This document shows positions 22,058-33,741 of a stretch of DNA of 64,000 bases, one piece after another. The notes under the pieces are model-generated. The model saw nothing but the letters and a program-made list of their open reading frames with translations. It did no database searches and was not told the origin of the DNA. A program made the position numbers and the translations under genes. Origin of the DNA: Pardosa pseudoannulata (lineage: Eukaryota > Arthropoda > Arachnida > Araneae > Lycosidae); assembly GCA_032207245.1 (NCBI GenBank), contig CM063504.1, forward strand, positions 83,522,344 to 83,586,343, written 5' to 3'. Positions within the stretch are counted from its first letter, which is position 1, and each line of letters starts with the position of its first letter.

Positions 22058-23238
22058 CAGTGGACTCAACTTAATGTGATCAGTTTGGTACACCCTGATT
22101 TTGATAACAATAACCGATTGATAACAATAAACGATATGCAAAATTAGATAAATTTACCTCCCCCTTTAATTCACACGTACTAAATTTCAAAATAAAATGA
22201 AAAAACTCATATATTTATGTACTTATATTATCCTTTAAAACATAAGAATTGTATACATAATTAAAAAAATCAATTGTTGGCTGTCTACAATTTTTTCTAT
22301 GAAGCTCATTGATAAATTTTTCGTAATCATAATGTTATTTAAATTCATAGGACAGGTGTTGTACTCCCCGTTTCGACACTTTCAATGCAATTCAGAGGCT
22401 AAGAAATATTTAACTGCGCTGCAGCTGCGTTGACTCATTTATGGTAACCTGTCATAACGATTTAAAATGTTGATCTTTTGTTTTAATGTTAAATTATTTC
22501 GCTTTCTGGCTTCTATACCGACAAGCTGCATGTAATAAAATAACTGGTAATAAAAATAACTGATCAATTGTTGACTGTCTACAATTCTTTCTAAGAAGTT
22601 CATTGATAAATCGTTCGTAATCATAATCTTTTTTAAAGTCATCAGAGCGGTGTTGTACTCCACGTTTCAACACTTTCAATGCAATTCATAAGCTGAGAAA
22701 TGTTTAACTGCGCTGACTCATTTTTAATAACCTGTCATAACGACTTAAAATTTCGATATCTAGTTTTAATGTTAAATCATTTCGCTTTCTGGCTTCCATA
22801 TCGACGAACTGCATGCAAGCGAGCAAGGCATAAAATGTGAATACGCTCCTTCTCAGTTCCGATAAGAATGTGTTGCCTTCTGCTTATCTGACAACCACTG
22901 ACCACCAGTAGGGTGTGCGTATTTCTGAAAAATTCCAGGAACGTGTAAATCCCCCTCCTTTGTTTATTCCCCATTTCACTAAGTGGGTGAGGGAGAATTC
23001 TCGGATATTCAAACAACAGCGAAAGAAAAGAAAAGAATGGGTTCCTTCTGAATATATTGTGAATATTCCTTTGCTAGTTAAAATGAGGTTTTAAAACTGA
23101 TGCCATTAACCGAAGTAACGATCACATAAAGCGATAATTTTAACATACAAATGAATAGAGGAAATCGGGACCAAGTGATTTCGATAACAATAAGCGATTG
23201 ATAACATTAACCGCGATCACATTAAGCGGAGTTCACTG
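22058..23238 (-). mobile_element. Non-autonomous Tigger/pogo-like DNA transposon
   Basis: Complete ends: CAGTGGACTCAACTTAATGT at the left and ATTAAGCGGAGTTCACTG at the right, both bordered by TA. The GATAACAATA motif is inverted at both ends. It matches the copies at 4864 and 5452. Internally a segment of about 280 bp occurs twice (around 22260-22530 and 22545-22820). It keeps only transposase N-terminal fragments on the minus strand and is non-autonomous. Confidence 0.85.
22439..22799 (-). pseudogene. Duplicated Tigger transposase N-terminal fragments
   Basis: Minus-strand text reads EARKRNNLTLKQKINILNRY (right-hand end near 22515), the beginning of a CENP-B-type helix-turn-helix, followed by DRLP, a stop and then MSQRS. 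In this copy the expected start ATG is ATA, giving Ile. A second copy starts with ATG at 22799 and soon breaks. No DDE catalytic region remains. Confidence 0.6.
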
Positions 23239-23339
23239 TATTAGACAAAATATTATTCTTCAACTATAGATTAAGAAATGGAGTGCTCTATAACAAATCG
23301 AATAGTATTTTCAAAATTGTGAATGAAAGAAACATTTAT

Positions 23340-24240
23340 TTTAGAATTAAAAACAATACAATTTGTTTTATTTGCCTTTTTTTGAATATTTGCTTTTCTT
23401 TTTTGATAATTATATAGATTGAATATAAATATTCTCGATTATTAGACATATAATTTATTAATAACAATTTATTACAAATTATACAATTTATTTTTTTGCC
23501 GTTTTTGAATATTTGTATTCCTTTTTTGATAGTTATATCCGTTGAATATAAATATTCTCGATTTACCCATACCCATGAAGCAACGATTAAAAAAGTCTAG
23601 ATAGTCATGTTAATTTCAAAGTATTTTGTTAAGAGTTATTAAACATACAATTTATTAATAATAATTTATTACAAATTATACAATTTATTTTGTTTGCCTT
23701 TTTTGAATATTTGCTTTTCTTTTTTGATGGTTATATCAACTGAATATAAATATTCTCGATTTAACCTATGCCCATGAATCTACGATTAAAAAAGTCTAGA
23801 TAGTCATGTTAATTTCAAAGTATTTTGTTAGAGTTATTAGACATACAATTTATTAATAACAATTTATTACAAATTATACAATTTATTTTGTTTGCCTTTT
23901 TTGAATATTTGCTTTTCTTTTTTGATAGTTATATCCACTGAATATAAATATTCTCGATTTAACCTATGCCCATGAAGCGACGATTAAAAAAGTCTAGATA
24001 GTCATGTTAATTTCAAAGTATTTTGTTAAGAGTTATTAAACATATAATTTATTAATAATAATTTATTATAAATTATGCAATTTATTTTGTTTGCCTTTTT
24101 TGAATATTTACTTTCCTTTTTTGATAGTTATATCCACTGAATGTAAATAATCTCGATTAAACCCATGCCCATGAAGCGACGATTTAAAAAAATCTAGATA
24201 GTCATGTTAATTTCAAAGTATTTTGTTAGAGTTATTAAAA
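23340..24240 (+). repeat. AT-rich tandem array, ~198-bp units
   Basis: Five units are anchored on ATTCTCGATT (or TAATCTCGATT) near 23431, 23553, 23752, 23949 and 24147. Spacings of about 198 bp hold except for the first unit, which has lost about 75 bp. Shared landmarks include TTTGCCTTTTTTGAATATTT and AAAAAAGTCTAGATAGTCAT. No coding capacity. Confidence 0.87.
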
Positions 24241-24835
24241 TTACCTGAAATATTCATAAATGCCAATGGACAAAATGCAATAATTGCAATGCTTTGTCTG
24301 GAACATATGATAATATCAAAAAATTGCTGCTTTGGGAATTACTATATGGTTAAGACATTAAGTCCCAGAAAATCTCAAAATATCGAAAAAAATTATAATG
24401 ATTAATTCTTCTGCATTTCTCAACATTAAAAAATATTTTTTATATGGACACCACATGGTACGCTAGTAAATTATACGCTATTTTTTAATTTTAAATGTAT
24501 CGTGTATCATCAGAATTATCATTTGCACATTCTTTTAAAAGTCCAAAGTAAGTTCGTTTCTCAGGTTAACGGTGTTGTTTGAGTGCAGCTCAGGTACTGT
24601 CATCTGGGGACGACTGTCTAGTTTAATATTCATACTGTGACTTTTCGTTAAAAACAGAAATTTTTCGCTATTACAATACTCTCTGTAGTACGTTCCAGGA
24701 AGTACTTAATCAGTAAAATTTAAAATTATTTTCTTTAAATAAGAATATTTAATTTCATTTTTAGTTTTTATAATACAAAAACTATCTTGTTGGATGTAAA
24801 TTTCTTTTTATTTTCATTTTGCTTATATATTTAAG

Positions 24836-24837
<2 letters not shown>
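24241..24837. other. Spacer, nothing recognised
   Basis: AT-rich unique sequence; a 60-codon frame has no motif. Confidence 0.45.

Positions 24838-24921
<84 letters not shown>
24838..24921. repeat. (TA)n(TG)n compound microsatellite
   Basis: About 42 bp of TA followed by about 42 bp of TG, directly abutting the dispersed repeat at 24922. Confidence 0.95.
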
Positions 24922-24927
<6 letters not shown>

Positions 24928-25345
24928 GAGACTGACTTCTCGATGGGGGGGTTGCAGTCATGGCCATAAAAATGATACCGTTTCAGCTAAAGACCTTTAT
25001 TAAGATAACTTTGAAGGACTGGTTCCCACTTCATCATAGGGACAAACTGAAGGGTCAGCTAGCATAAAGTTCTATGTACAAGACAAGTAACACCTGGGTC
25101 AACATCTGTGGGAAAATATCTCTAGAAAAATCTGTCTCCGCTAGCGTGTATCTCCTTTTTATTTGGAAATTTCCTAAATTGTCCGCTAGGGCCATGTAGG
25201 TTTATAATTGGCCAGGCCCCTTCTCTGAGGGCGTAACCTGTAGCCCCAGTGGTCAATTTAGGTTAGGGGTTAAAAAGGGGAATGGAAAATGACGCGGGAA
25301 TTTTTACCCTTGATTTAAGTTTTGGAAACCCCTGAGAATTTTCCT

Positions 25346-25349
<4 letters not shown>
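24922..25349 (+). repeat. 428-bp dispersed repeat in TA microsatellite, copy 2
   Basis: Full-length, near-identical to 9273-9698, with the same TGTAATGAG start and TTTTCCTTACA end. It is sandwiched between (TA)n(TG)n on the left and a (TA)n tract on the right, consistent with insertion into a TA microsatellite. No open frame or Pol III promoter is evident. Confidence 0.8.
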
Positions 25350-25392
<43 letters not shown>

Positions 25393-25402
25393 TATATATA
25401 TG
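25350..25402. repeat. (TA)n microsatellite
   Basis: About 53 bp of TA with one interruption. Confidence 0.95.
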
Positions 25403-27219
25403 TATTACTTGAAGTTACAAAATAATTTTAAAAGTTAGATTCTTATTAAAAAATGTGTAAAAAATTCATTTTAAAAGTCACATAAATTTTTATTTTATGA
25501 TGAATAAATAAAGGGTGTTATAACGAATGTGTTAATAAGTGTTGCATCTAAAATGTGTTGTCTTTACAGAATTAATCATATATTTTATTTGAAGAACATA
25601 AGCAAAAGTTAATTATATTAATCGTTAACAACGTCTAATAGCAGTGAACTATGATACATATGAGCTGTCTAAAGATCCATCATTGGAAAGCGCATCATCA
25701 CATAATTGGAATATAATTCAGTAAAAGAATTTTCATGTTCATCACTGCTTATTGACAGCTGTTCCATGAACACGCGAGCAGACCATCATCAATTAGGTCT
25801 TTCACTTCCTCCCAAACATTCTGTATGTCTTCAAGTCATTTAGTCAGCTGCACTCTGCATAGGAAAGCCAATCCAACATGATCTGCTGCATTACCATACA
25901 TATGTCCATTTACTAGACGCCTATTAAAATTACAAACTTCAATTTACAAAATCATTGCAGTGCTTTATTTATAAATTCTATTACATGGAAATTTGCAGCA
26001 TTATTGCCATCAAAAGGTGAATTTCTGGTTGGAACATCAAAATAATAAAATAAAACAAAACTCTCAGTCCTACCCTTAATTAAAATTTTATTAAATTATA
26101 TTTTACGAAATATAACATAATTGGATTTTTTCCTTCGTCTCATTTCTAACAGGATAAAAGGCAGGAAAATGAAATCTTAAGTTCGCTCAACGCAAAACTT
26201 TTTTCAGTGAGCAATAAGATTTTCTTGTTGCCCGCGAAAACTTTTGCTGAACTCGCAAAAAGTTTCAGTCATTCGATTACCCTATTGTTGCTGAATCAAA
26301 TCAATTTTAGTAATTCAGATGAATCTAATTTAGAATATAGTTTTGAAATTTATTACGTAATAGGGCAAAGATTTATTTGATCTGTTTTTTAGAATGAATT
26401 TCTAGATTTTTAAAAGAAAAAGCTTATGTAATATTATGGAAGGCCCTCTTGAAGTAAGAGCTGTATTCCTTTATATAGAACAGCTCCAGGAGGATAGAGC
26501 GCATGCGTGTAAGTGATTTTCTGAGCACATATTTAATTTTTTGTGAGACCTTATATTAGTTTAGAAGGTCTCTTTAAACCTGAGTCCTGATAGTGTTAAA
26601 AAAAGACATAATAATTCACAGACATTATAGCGCCTTACTGCTTTGAAAGGAAACTTAGAGCGGTAGCCTATAACTTATCACATTTTTCCACCAATAAGGC
26701 AGGCACAAAATTTAATAATATTCCTTAAAAAGAAATTCATGAGAAGTTTTTTGTTATAAAATTTATAACATAGTGCAACAATTTGTTTTGTTGGAGAAAA
26801 AAATGATGAAAAAATTTAATTTTGCACAGGTATCTTTCTCTTTACCGAATACAGACCCAATTTGACACAACCAAATTTTGCTTCCTGCATAGGTATTCGC
26901 TGCATACTCGTCAGGAACTTTCATGCCGGTAATCATATGCTACGAAGAGTCACAGTATAGCTACCTTGTATTGACCTTTAATTGTTGCTGTTCAGAGTCA
27001 CGGATTTCATCCTCAAGTATTTTCATTTCTCTAAATCATTATTGATCCGCACTTTTCACAGCATTTTCTTGCAAGGTGCTGACAAGATCCTTTACCAGAT
27101 GTCAAGCTAGTTAACAGTTAATTTGAAACAAACAACTGAAGATAGTTTTATCTCACAAAATACTCCACAGTAGAAGTTAAATATATAATATACAAGCTCA
27201 AATTTTAATTTAATTATCT
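25403..27219. other. AT-rich stretch with a possible coding relic
   Basis: No active gene seen. The only coding-like patch is the minus-strand fragment at 25752-25887. Confidence 0.4.
25752..25887 (-). pseudogene. Possible decayed coding fragment
   Basis: The minus strand reads ADHVGLAFLCRVQLTK, a stop, then LEDIQNVWEEVKDLIDDG and a few more residues to a second stop. The mixed charged and hydrophobic composition looks more protein-like than the surrounding AT-rich frames, but I recognise no family. It could be chance. Confidence 0.2.
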
Positions 27220-27560
27220 TCAGCTCCTAGCCGTGTTTGCTAAAGGTGACTGAGGGATGTAAAATATGTTCGTGGTCACAAAGTCCTCTAAGATCTCAAA
27301 CGATATCTCTGGGGGTGGCCAACACCTCCTAAAACATCTCAACACTTCCTTTAGGAGGTGTTGGGGTGGCAGGCCAAGCCTGGGGGTCTTCTGCTTGGTC
27401 CCTGCTTCTAAATTATGAGGACCCAGCGGGGGTAATGTTACCCGAGTCCGTAGCATACCTTAGGCTACAAACGTACCTTGGGTGGTGCTAAATGAGAAAC
27501 AGGTTCGTAGCCTTGTTAAGGCGTTAGGATATTGTCTGTATTGCCTGCTGCATTGGAAAT
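27220..27560. repeat. GC-richer block with hairpin, probable transposon fragment
   Basis: About 340 bp with sharply higher GC than the flanks. It contains a perfect 15-bp inverted repeat CCAACACCTCCTAAA / TTTAGGAGGTGTTGG (27319-27333 and 27350-27364) with a 16-nt loop. A 78-codon minus-strand frame crosses the hairpin and is not recognised. Abrupt composition change suggests an inserted element. Confidence 0.4.
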
Positions 27561-27684
27561 AAAAAAAAATGTTCAGCTCCGTTGACAGGTGTTACGGAAA
27601 CTATACAATATAAGTAGATATAGCTTCGAGAAAATAAATCTGACATCAAAAACTGAAGTTACACGCACTTAGAAGAAAAATTCA

Positions 27685-27755
27685 TCGGCCTCGATTCGAA
27701 ACGAGCCTGTGAGCAAACCGAGCTTTTACCATCAAGCCACTAACGAATATGTACC
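27685..27755 (-). other. tRNA-like sequence (SINE head or tRNA pseudogene)
   Basis: On the minus strand TTAGTGGCTTGATGGTAAAA resembles an A-box/D-arm, and GTTTCGAATCGAGG about 30 nt later resembles a B-box/T-arm. Acceptor-stem pairing is not convincing, so it is more likely a tRNA-derived relic than a working tRNA gene. Confidence 0.45.
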
Positions 27756-29400
27756 GTGGTAATGAAAGAGGATAACAACTGTAAAAAAATTATTGATTTA
27801 TTCATTAAAATGAATTAATAACAATAATGTAATTTTATAATTGGTTGATGTACTGTCATCGAAAATGCATTATACAACATTTCAGCTCAGTTGGTGTTCG
27901 GGAATTTTGTGAATCATTCATTGCAATATTTAAACCTAGACAGACATATGAGAGAGTTAAATATAAGCCTGTAAATTCCGCAAAGCTTTTAATTTAAAGC
28001 TTTACCAATAAAATGTAATAACAATGCAGGATCAAATATGGTTCAAGTGGTGTCTGGAGGCAAGGTTTTACTTTGGGTCCCCTTACTATTAGTAGCTAAT
28101 GAAGTATATTAAGATTTTGAGATCCCTATTAATCACTGGGGTTTGGGCTATTACCCCGCTTGTTAATGTATAATTAGGTCCTGTAACAATACATTAATAA
28201 AAAAGGTACTGTCACAGAATGCTCGTCACATTTAACATAGGCGGTGAGATCTTTAAAATTTGTTGTAAATTTACCGAAACAATTTGTGCAAATTTTTTAA
28301 AGTAACTGTGGAGTATTATATAGAACAGACATTATTATGCTTGTTCACTTGTAAATGATATCTCGACTTCATATTTCCATGTATAAATAAAATAAAAATA
28401 GAAATAAATTCCTATACATTAAAAATGAACAAAACACAAAATATGGAAGTCAACATATAATAATTAATAGATGAGGTATAATTATTAAAAGCATTTAACT
28501 AAGAGTCGCATTTGCCCACCGTGCTTGTATATGTTGAATTACAATCACCAAGGTGTTACTGAATTTTTGTATTTTTTAAATACTGATTTAAATTATTCTA
28601 TTGTATTATATCTTTTATATTCATTTGTGTATTCATACACAACTATTTTTTAAAAAATATTTGAAATTTACCAATTGTATTAAAAGAAATCTCTTTATAA
28701 AAATTTTCTCTAATTTCTTCAACTAGTTTTAGATTGTACAAAATACGTAAAATTAAATTTTTTACTACAACTTTCCATATTTTTACGAGATATTTCCTTC
28801 ATTTAACGCTTCTCTTTTAGTCCAGAAATGAAGAATTGTTATTCCTGTTTTAAACAGGTTTCTAGCAGTTTCAGGGAGAATACGATAAATTCGAGTGGTT
28901 TTATTTATATATTTACTTCCTTTCCGCTGCACTGAAATGTTACTTCTGAGCCAACTGACAGGAGATGTACCGTCGCCAAGTGAGACGTGAGGCGAAAGCT
29001 CCTTGTTTTCACATCACAAGAAAAGAATTTTTCTCAAACGGACGACAGCGTGCCGCCATGAGAGTGGTGTTATCGTCTGCTTTCTATAATTATCACAGTG
29101 TGTGTGTAAGTGACTCAGGTTCGGAATCACTCCTGCGAGAGAGAAAGAGAAGGGAGGGGGGAGCGACGGTTCTTGCGATTTCAAAAGCAAACTAAATTTA
29201 ACCGCAAGGCCAATTAAGAGGGCTCCGAATTCTCAGCACATCGTTAGAAATCTCGAAATCGATGGCGAAATGGTACTTGGTTGGATTTCGTGTGTTGATG
29301 ACCTTTTCTGTCACTCCATAAGGCTCATTTGAGCATAACAAATGCAACGAGTGGAATGGACAGTGGTTGCAAAAAGCCCTGTCTGCAATTGGCATTTTAG
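27756..29400. other. Stretch without recognised gene
   Basis: AT-rich to about 28900, then a GC-richer part (28920-29400). Frames of 76 codons (plus, 28965-29195) and 65 codons (minus, 29198-29395) have no known domain. Confidence 0.4.
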
Positions 29401-29715
29401 GGTTTGAAAACAGTGCGGTTGTTCAGAAGCTCTATAAGTTTGGCGACCTCTGGTCTATGATAAATCTGTCTATAACGGCATTTTCTTTGGTCTAGGAGAA
29501 TACCTTATATATTTAGTGTATTTCTTATTTACTGAAGCAAGCAATTGGTTACACAGACATCTTTCTTGACGGGGAATGCAAATTTTTGTATGTGGCTCTC
29601 TAACTATTTTATAATAAAATACATGAGCGATTATGTTATAATTTGACAAAAATATTATTCAAGGGTCAATACATAATACAAAGGCTTAAACTGGGGTGAA
29701 ATCTTTATGTTAAAA
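29401..29715 (+). repeat. Spaced duplication, copy 1
   Basis: The sequence from AAAACAGTGCGGTTGTTCAG onward for about 310 bp recurs at 30509 with few differences, including the run CTCTATAAGTTTGGCGACCT. No coding function is recognised. Confidence 0.88.
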
Positions 29716-30508
29716 AAATTTTTTTTAGCAATTTTTTTTTGAAAAGCTTAATTTTCTTAAGTAAAACTAGTGTATAATGATACAGTCTTTACCACAGTTC
29801 ACCAAACCGACAATCGGGTGCTGTTTGTAGTTGGCGATCGACGGTTATACGACTGTATTTGCAGTCTATCGCAGTGTCACACTAAGGCTAGCTAACCTGG
29901 AATGATATATTTATATCTAAAATGGCTTAAAATTGAATTATCTTTAAATTTGATTTCTTCAAGCTGTGAATATATTTGGCCTCTTGTTCCAAAATGAAAA
30001 TATCCATTTCTGGTTCAGGATGGACTAAAATTGAAGGCATTATTCGGTTCTCTTATCAGTGAAAGTTCTTCTCCCCAGTATGGAATTTTTAAAAACTAAC
30101 ACAGAAAAAGATAGACGGGTGAACATTTAGACAGCTGCATTCGAATAGCAATTATTACCTACTCTCCCAAATGTACTTGTAAACACTGTAAAACTTGTTG
30201 ATAACCTAAAAGAAAGTCATCTTTCTCATTTAAGTTGATAAATCTGATGAAAAATCAGTTCTTACATACTTAATTTATTACTTACGTCCTTTCCATCTTT
30301 TTTCCTCAGTAGGATACAATTTCAATTTCTCTTTTTAAATATAGTTTATTAAAATTGACTTCATTTTAAATGGAAATGAATTTTTATAAACAATAAACGG
30401 ATGTAAGAATTAAAAATATATTCTTACTTTTATCTAAATCTAAATCTTTATCTAAATCCTCCTTATCTTTTAAAAGGAGGACTCCTTTTCCCTCGTCATA
30501 TTGGGATT
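29716..30508. other. Sequence between the two duplicate copies
   Basis: Unique AT-rich sequence. TATCTAAATC-type short repeats occur near 30428-30458. No gene seen. Confidence 0.45.
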
Positions 30509-30815
30509 TAAAAACAGTGCGGTTGTTCAGAAGCTCTATAAGTTTGGCGACCTCTGGTCTATGAAAAATCTGTCTATAGCGGCATTTTCTTTGGTCGAAG
30601 AGAATACCTCATATATTTAGCGTATTTCTTATTTACTAAAGCTAGAAATAGGTTACACAGACATCTTTCTTGATGGGGATTGCAAATTTTTGTATGTGAA
30701 ATATTTTGTCAAACTATAATAAAATACATGAGCGATTATGTTATAATTTAACAAACATATTATACAAGGATCAATATATAATACAAATGCTTAAGCTGAG
30801 GTGAAGTCTTTATTC
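30509..30815 (+). repeat. Spaced duplication, copy 2
   Basis: Second copy of 29401-29715, in direct orientation and offset about 1.1 kb. The segment between them is not duplicated, which fits a dispersed repeat or a segmental copy rather than a tandem array. Confidence 0.88.
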
Positions 30816-31516
30816 TAAAAATTAAAAAAATAAGGCATTCTTGTTCTTTTTATTAATCTATGGTTCAATTAAAAATTTTAATTTCACCTAAAAGTGCAAG
30901 GAAAATATTACGTTGTTACTGCATATATTTTTAAAGAAAAATTTCAATTGCCAAAAAATCTAACAAATTTACATTAAAAATAATATTTTATAAAAGCAGA
31001 TGCTATAAGATGATTACTTGCAGATGTTTTAATATCTAATAAGCAAGAGAAGTATCTGCAAACAACTTTTTTTTCCTTCTGTTTTTTTCAAACTGCCAAC
31101 TGCAAAAGTGAAGTTAGACATTCTGTTGTTAGAAGCAGACAGGGTCGTCTTGAAAAAACTATCTTTAGAAAGCGATCTGTGTCTCTCCCCGTCTTTCATG
31201 TATCTGTGCTTGTAAATCATTGAATAGCCTCAGACAGGTGTTCAACTGCTGTTTTGCTAACAGGTTATGTGAAGAAAGATTCCCAAGACATTTTGAAGCA
31301 TTAGCAAAGTTGTAGTCTTGTTGAGAATAAATTAAAATGGAAGGGAAATTGATTTTAGAGAAGACAAATAAATGTCTTTTCGTTAAAAATCTTTGGCTTC
31401 AATATTTAGATGCCTTAAAATAAAATATTATTTCTAAGAAAAGCAACAATAAAATACTTGTAAATGACTTACATTAAATCTTCAAAATCTATGATTCCAC
31501 CTTCACATTTACAAAC
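30816..31516. other. AT-rich spacer
   Basis: A 63-codon minus-strand frame (31029-31220) has no recognisable motif. Confidence 0.45.
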
Positions 31517-31524
31517 ATATAATA

Positions 31525-32743
31525 CAGTGGCGTGCGGTAGGTTTTCATGCACGGTGTGCAGAGAACATGGTTTTTCCATTAAATCTTTAATTATTGAGAC
31601 ATCTGAGTTCTCCATTCTGAAATGGGTTATTTATTGTGAATATAAATTTAAAGATTACAATAAATAAAATATTTACCTACGAGTATTCGAGTTATAACTA
31701 TAAAAACAGCTAAACTTATGAGAATTCTACTAACACGGAAGCAAAAATCATGTCTTTTGTTGTATGGTATCATATCGGTGTCGAAAAAGCAATGCTTCGG
31801 GCTTCCACGAAAAACTTATATGTTCAGCAAACGTAGCACCACATGGCTCCCGCCACTGCGTTGCCGACAAACCGAACGTCTGTTCCACGTGCAGAGGATT
31901 TCACTACACGCTGGCACTATAGAACCAACTGTTTTTCTTGGTCAGTGGATTAAATTATATTTATTGATTGTTTTTAACATTTGCAAATTATATATTCTGC
32001 GAAGAACATCTTGGCAATTTTTAAAAACAAAACCAGGGATATGGTGTTACATAATATAACTTATATATTGTCTTTAAGACACAATGAATGGTAAAATTTG
32101 GACTGTTCTGTTAAAATTTGTTTCTTTAAAACAAAACAACATTGTTTTTCAGCTAATTATTTCAATAAATATAATACATCACTGAAATTAATTTACAACA
32201 CTAAAACATTTCACTTTATATTGATGAAATACTTCTCTTATGTTTCCAAGAAAACAAAATCTTACAATATATAAATTTAAACATTAACCTTCTGCAAAAT
32301 CGTATGGCCAGTTAATCAGTTAAACCCCCCCTCCCAAAAAAAAGTCCCCGTTCTAATACAACGCTTAATAAACCGTACCTTCGGATGATTCTGAATGCCA
32401 AGTGCAGGAATAATAGCTGCACTTGCCTCAGGGCCATAGTATGCTGTCCTTCTCCAGTAGCCCATACATATAAAGCTTGATTTTCAATTTAATGCGCAGT
32501 GCAGTACGCATCAGAACATCCTATATTCGTTTGCTTTTGAACGCGCTACGCGGTGCAGCGCCTAGAACCGCACATACTGCGGGAATACTAGCAAGCAAAT
32601 CAACATAATATTTGAATATATTAAAAAATTATTATTATATAGCATATAAAGATAGGTAGACATAGGTGCAGAAAATTATTGTCCCTCATAATTTTGCCAG
32701 GGTGTGCAGTGCACACCCAGCACATATGGACCGCACGCCACTG
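31525..32743. mobile_element. Non-autonomous hAT-type DNA transposon
   Basis: Perfect 14-bp terminal inverted repeats CAGTGGCGTGCGGT ... ACCGCACGCCACTG are bordered by the perfect 8-bp target duplication ATATAATA (31517-31524 and 32744-32751). A CA-G ends pattern with 8-bp duplication is diagnostic of the hAT superfamily. At 1219 bp it is too short for a transposase, and no BED finger or hAT dimerisation motif is visible. The 113-codon plus-strand frame inside (31718-32059) has no recognised domain. The intact target duplication implies a fairly recent insertion. Confidence 0.9.
32316..32465 (-). CDS. Short unrecognised ORF inside the hAT element
   Basis: A minus-strand 49-residue frame starts MGYWRRTAYYGPEASAAIIP and continues ALGIQNHPK. 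Immediately after that comes AAG|GTACGG, a possible splice donor in phase 0 at 32379/32378. The first 29 codons have balanced composition unlike the Phe/Ile-rich chance frames nearby, whereas the remainder (to FFWEGGFN) runs through a homopolymer tract. It might be a leftover first exon of the ancestral element or a captured host exon. I recognise no family. Confidence 0.2.
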   Translation of the reverse strand: MGYWRRTAYYGPEASAAIIPALGIQNHPKVRFIKRCIRTGTFFWEGGFN

Positions 32744-32751
32744 ATATAATA

Positions 32752-33125
32752 ACGTATTACATTATGGAGGATAAAATATCATCATTATTATAATTGCAAG
32801 ATTTTCCTACTTTCTATTAAAGACACAAAATAAATCTTTGATTAGAAAAATATTTCAATTTTGAAATTTATTAAATTTAACAATTTCGTTGTGATAATTA
32901 ACTCCTATTAAATTTTAAAATCTAAATAATAATAAAAACATTCTTTGTATGACTATTGAATTATATATTGATTTTGCTACACTTCATTTAAACCTGTTTT
33001 ATTTGTACGTAAGACACTATCCTCTAATTCATTAATAATATGAACTCAATAATAATTCATTAATAATATGAACTCAATTTGCAATAATCAACAACGATTA
33101 GAATTACTCTCAATAATAAGTAGTA
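32752..33125. other. AT-rich spacer
   Basis: Only a local duplication of TCATTAATAATATGAACTCA near 33029-33075 is notable. Confidence 0.5.
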
Positions 33126-33127
33126 TA

Positions 33128-33739
33128 CAGGGTGTCCCAAAACGACCGCATAAAATCTGCACAGCTAGATTCTTCGTTGGGAGTACATATAAACAGTCCA
33201 AAGAAGCGTTCTTGCACGATCTATAGTGTACGAGAAAAATATGAAAATCAAAGTATGACGTCACTGTCGGTGCAAAAAAAAACACTTTATTGGACATATC
33301 AACAACAGTATTTGCATATCTTTCCAGACGATAATGTTTAAAACGTTCACCGTGTATATCGCGTCATGCATGCGCTCGCCATGGAATGACGTTAAGCCGC
33401 CGTTGAATTGGTATTTAAAAGGCTGCATCTTGCAGTTACCGGTAGTCTTCGTATGTTGGCTATGTATTCCGTTCTTGATCTCTGTGACATGTACCTGATG
33501 TAAGGCCGATGTAATGGAAATGCCTTACGAACTGTTAGGGAGTATGCCCGTGCCTATACTGCTGTTGATATGTTCAATAAAGTGTTTTTTCTTGCACCGG
33601 AAGTGGCGTCATGCTTTGTTTTTCTTATTTTTCTGGTAAACTATGGATCGCACAGGAACGCTTTTTTGGGTAGTTTTTATGTACTCCCAACGAGAAATCT
33701 AGCTGTGAAGAATTTATGCGGTCGTTTTGGGACACCCTG
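33128..33739. mobile_element. MITE with ~190-bp terminal inverted repeats
   Basis: Starts CAGGGTGTCCCAAAACGACC and ends with its inverse, bordered by TA on each side. The inverted similarity extends about 190 bp inward from each end (for example CGTTGGGAGTACATA / TATGTACTCCCAACG). The core is about 230 bp. Frames on both strands share GRFGTPC because the arms are inverted copies. TA target and long arms suggest a Tc1/mariner-related foldback element, but no transposase remains. Confidence 0.85.
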
Positions 33740-33741
33740 TA

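Noticed and set aside
27685..27755. Functional tRNA gene
   Set aside because: A- and B-box-like motifs exist, but a matching acceptor stem and standard arm lengths are not evident.
31718..32059. 113-codon plus-strand frame
   Set aside because: It lies inside a non-autonomous hAT element and shows no transposase motif or other domain.
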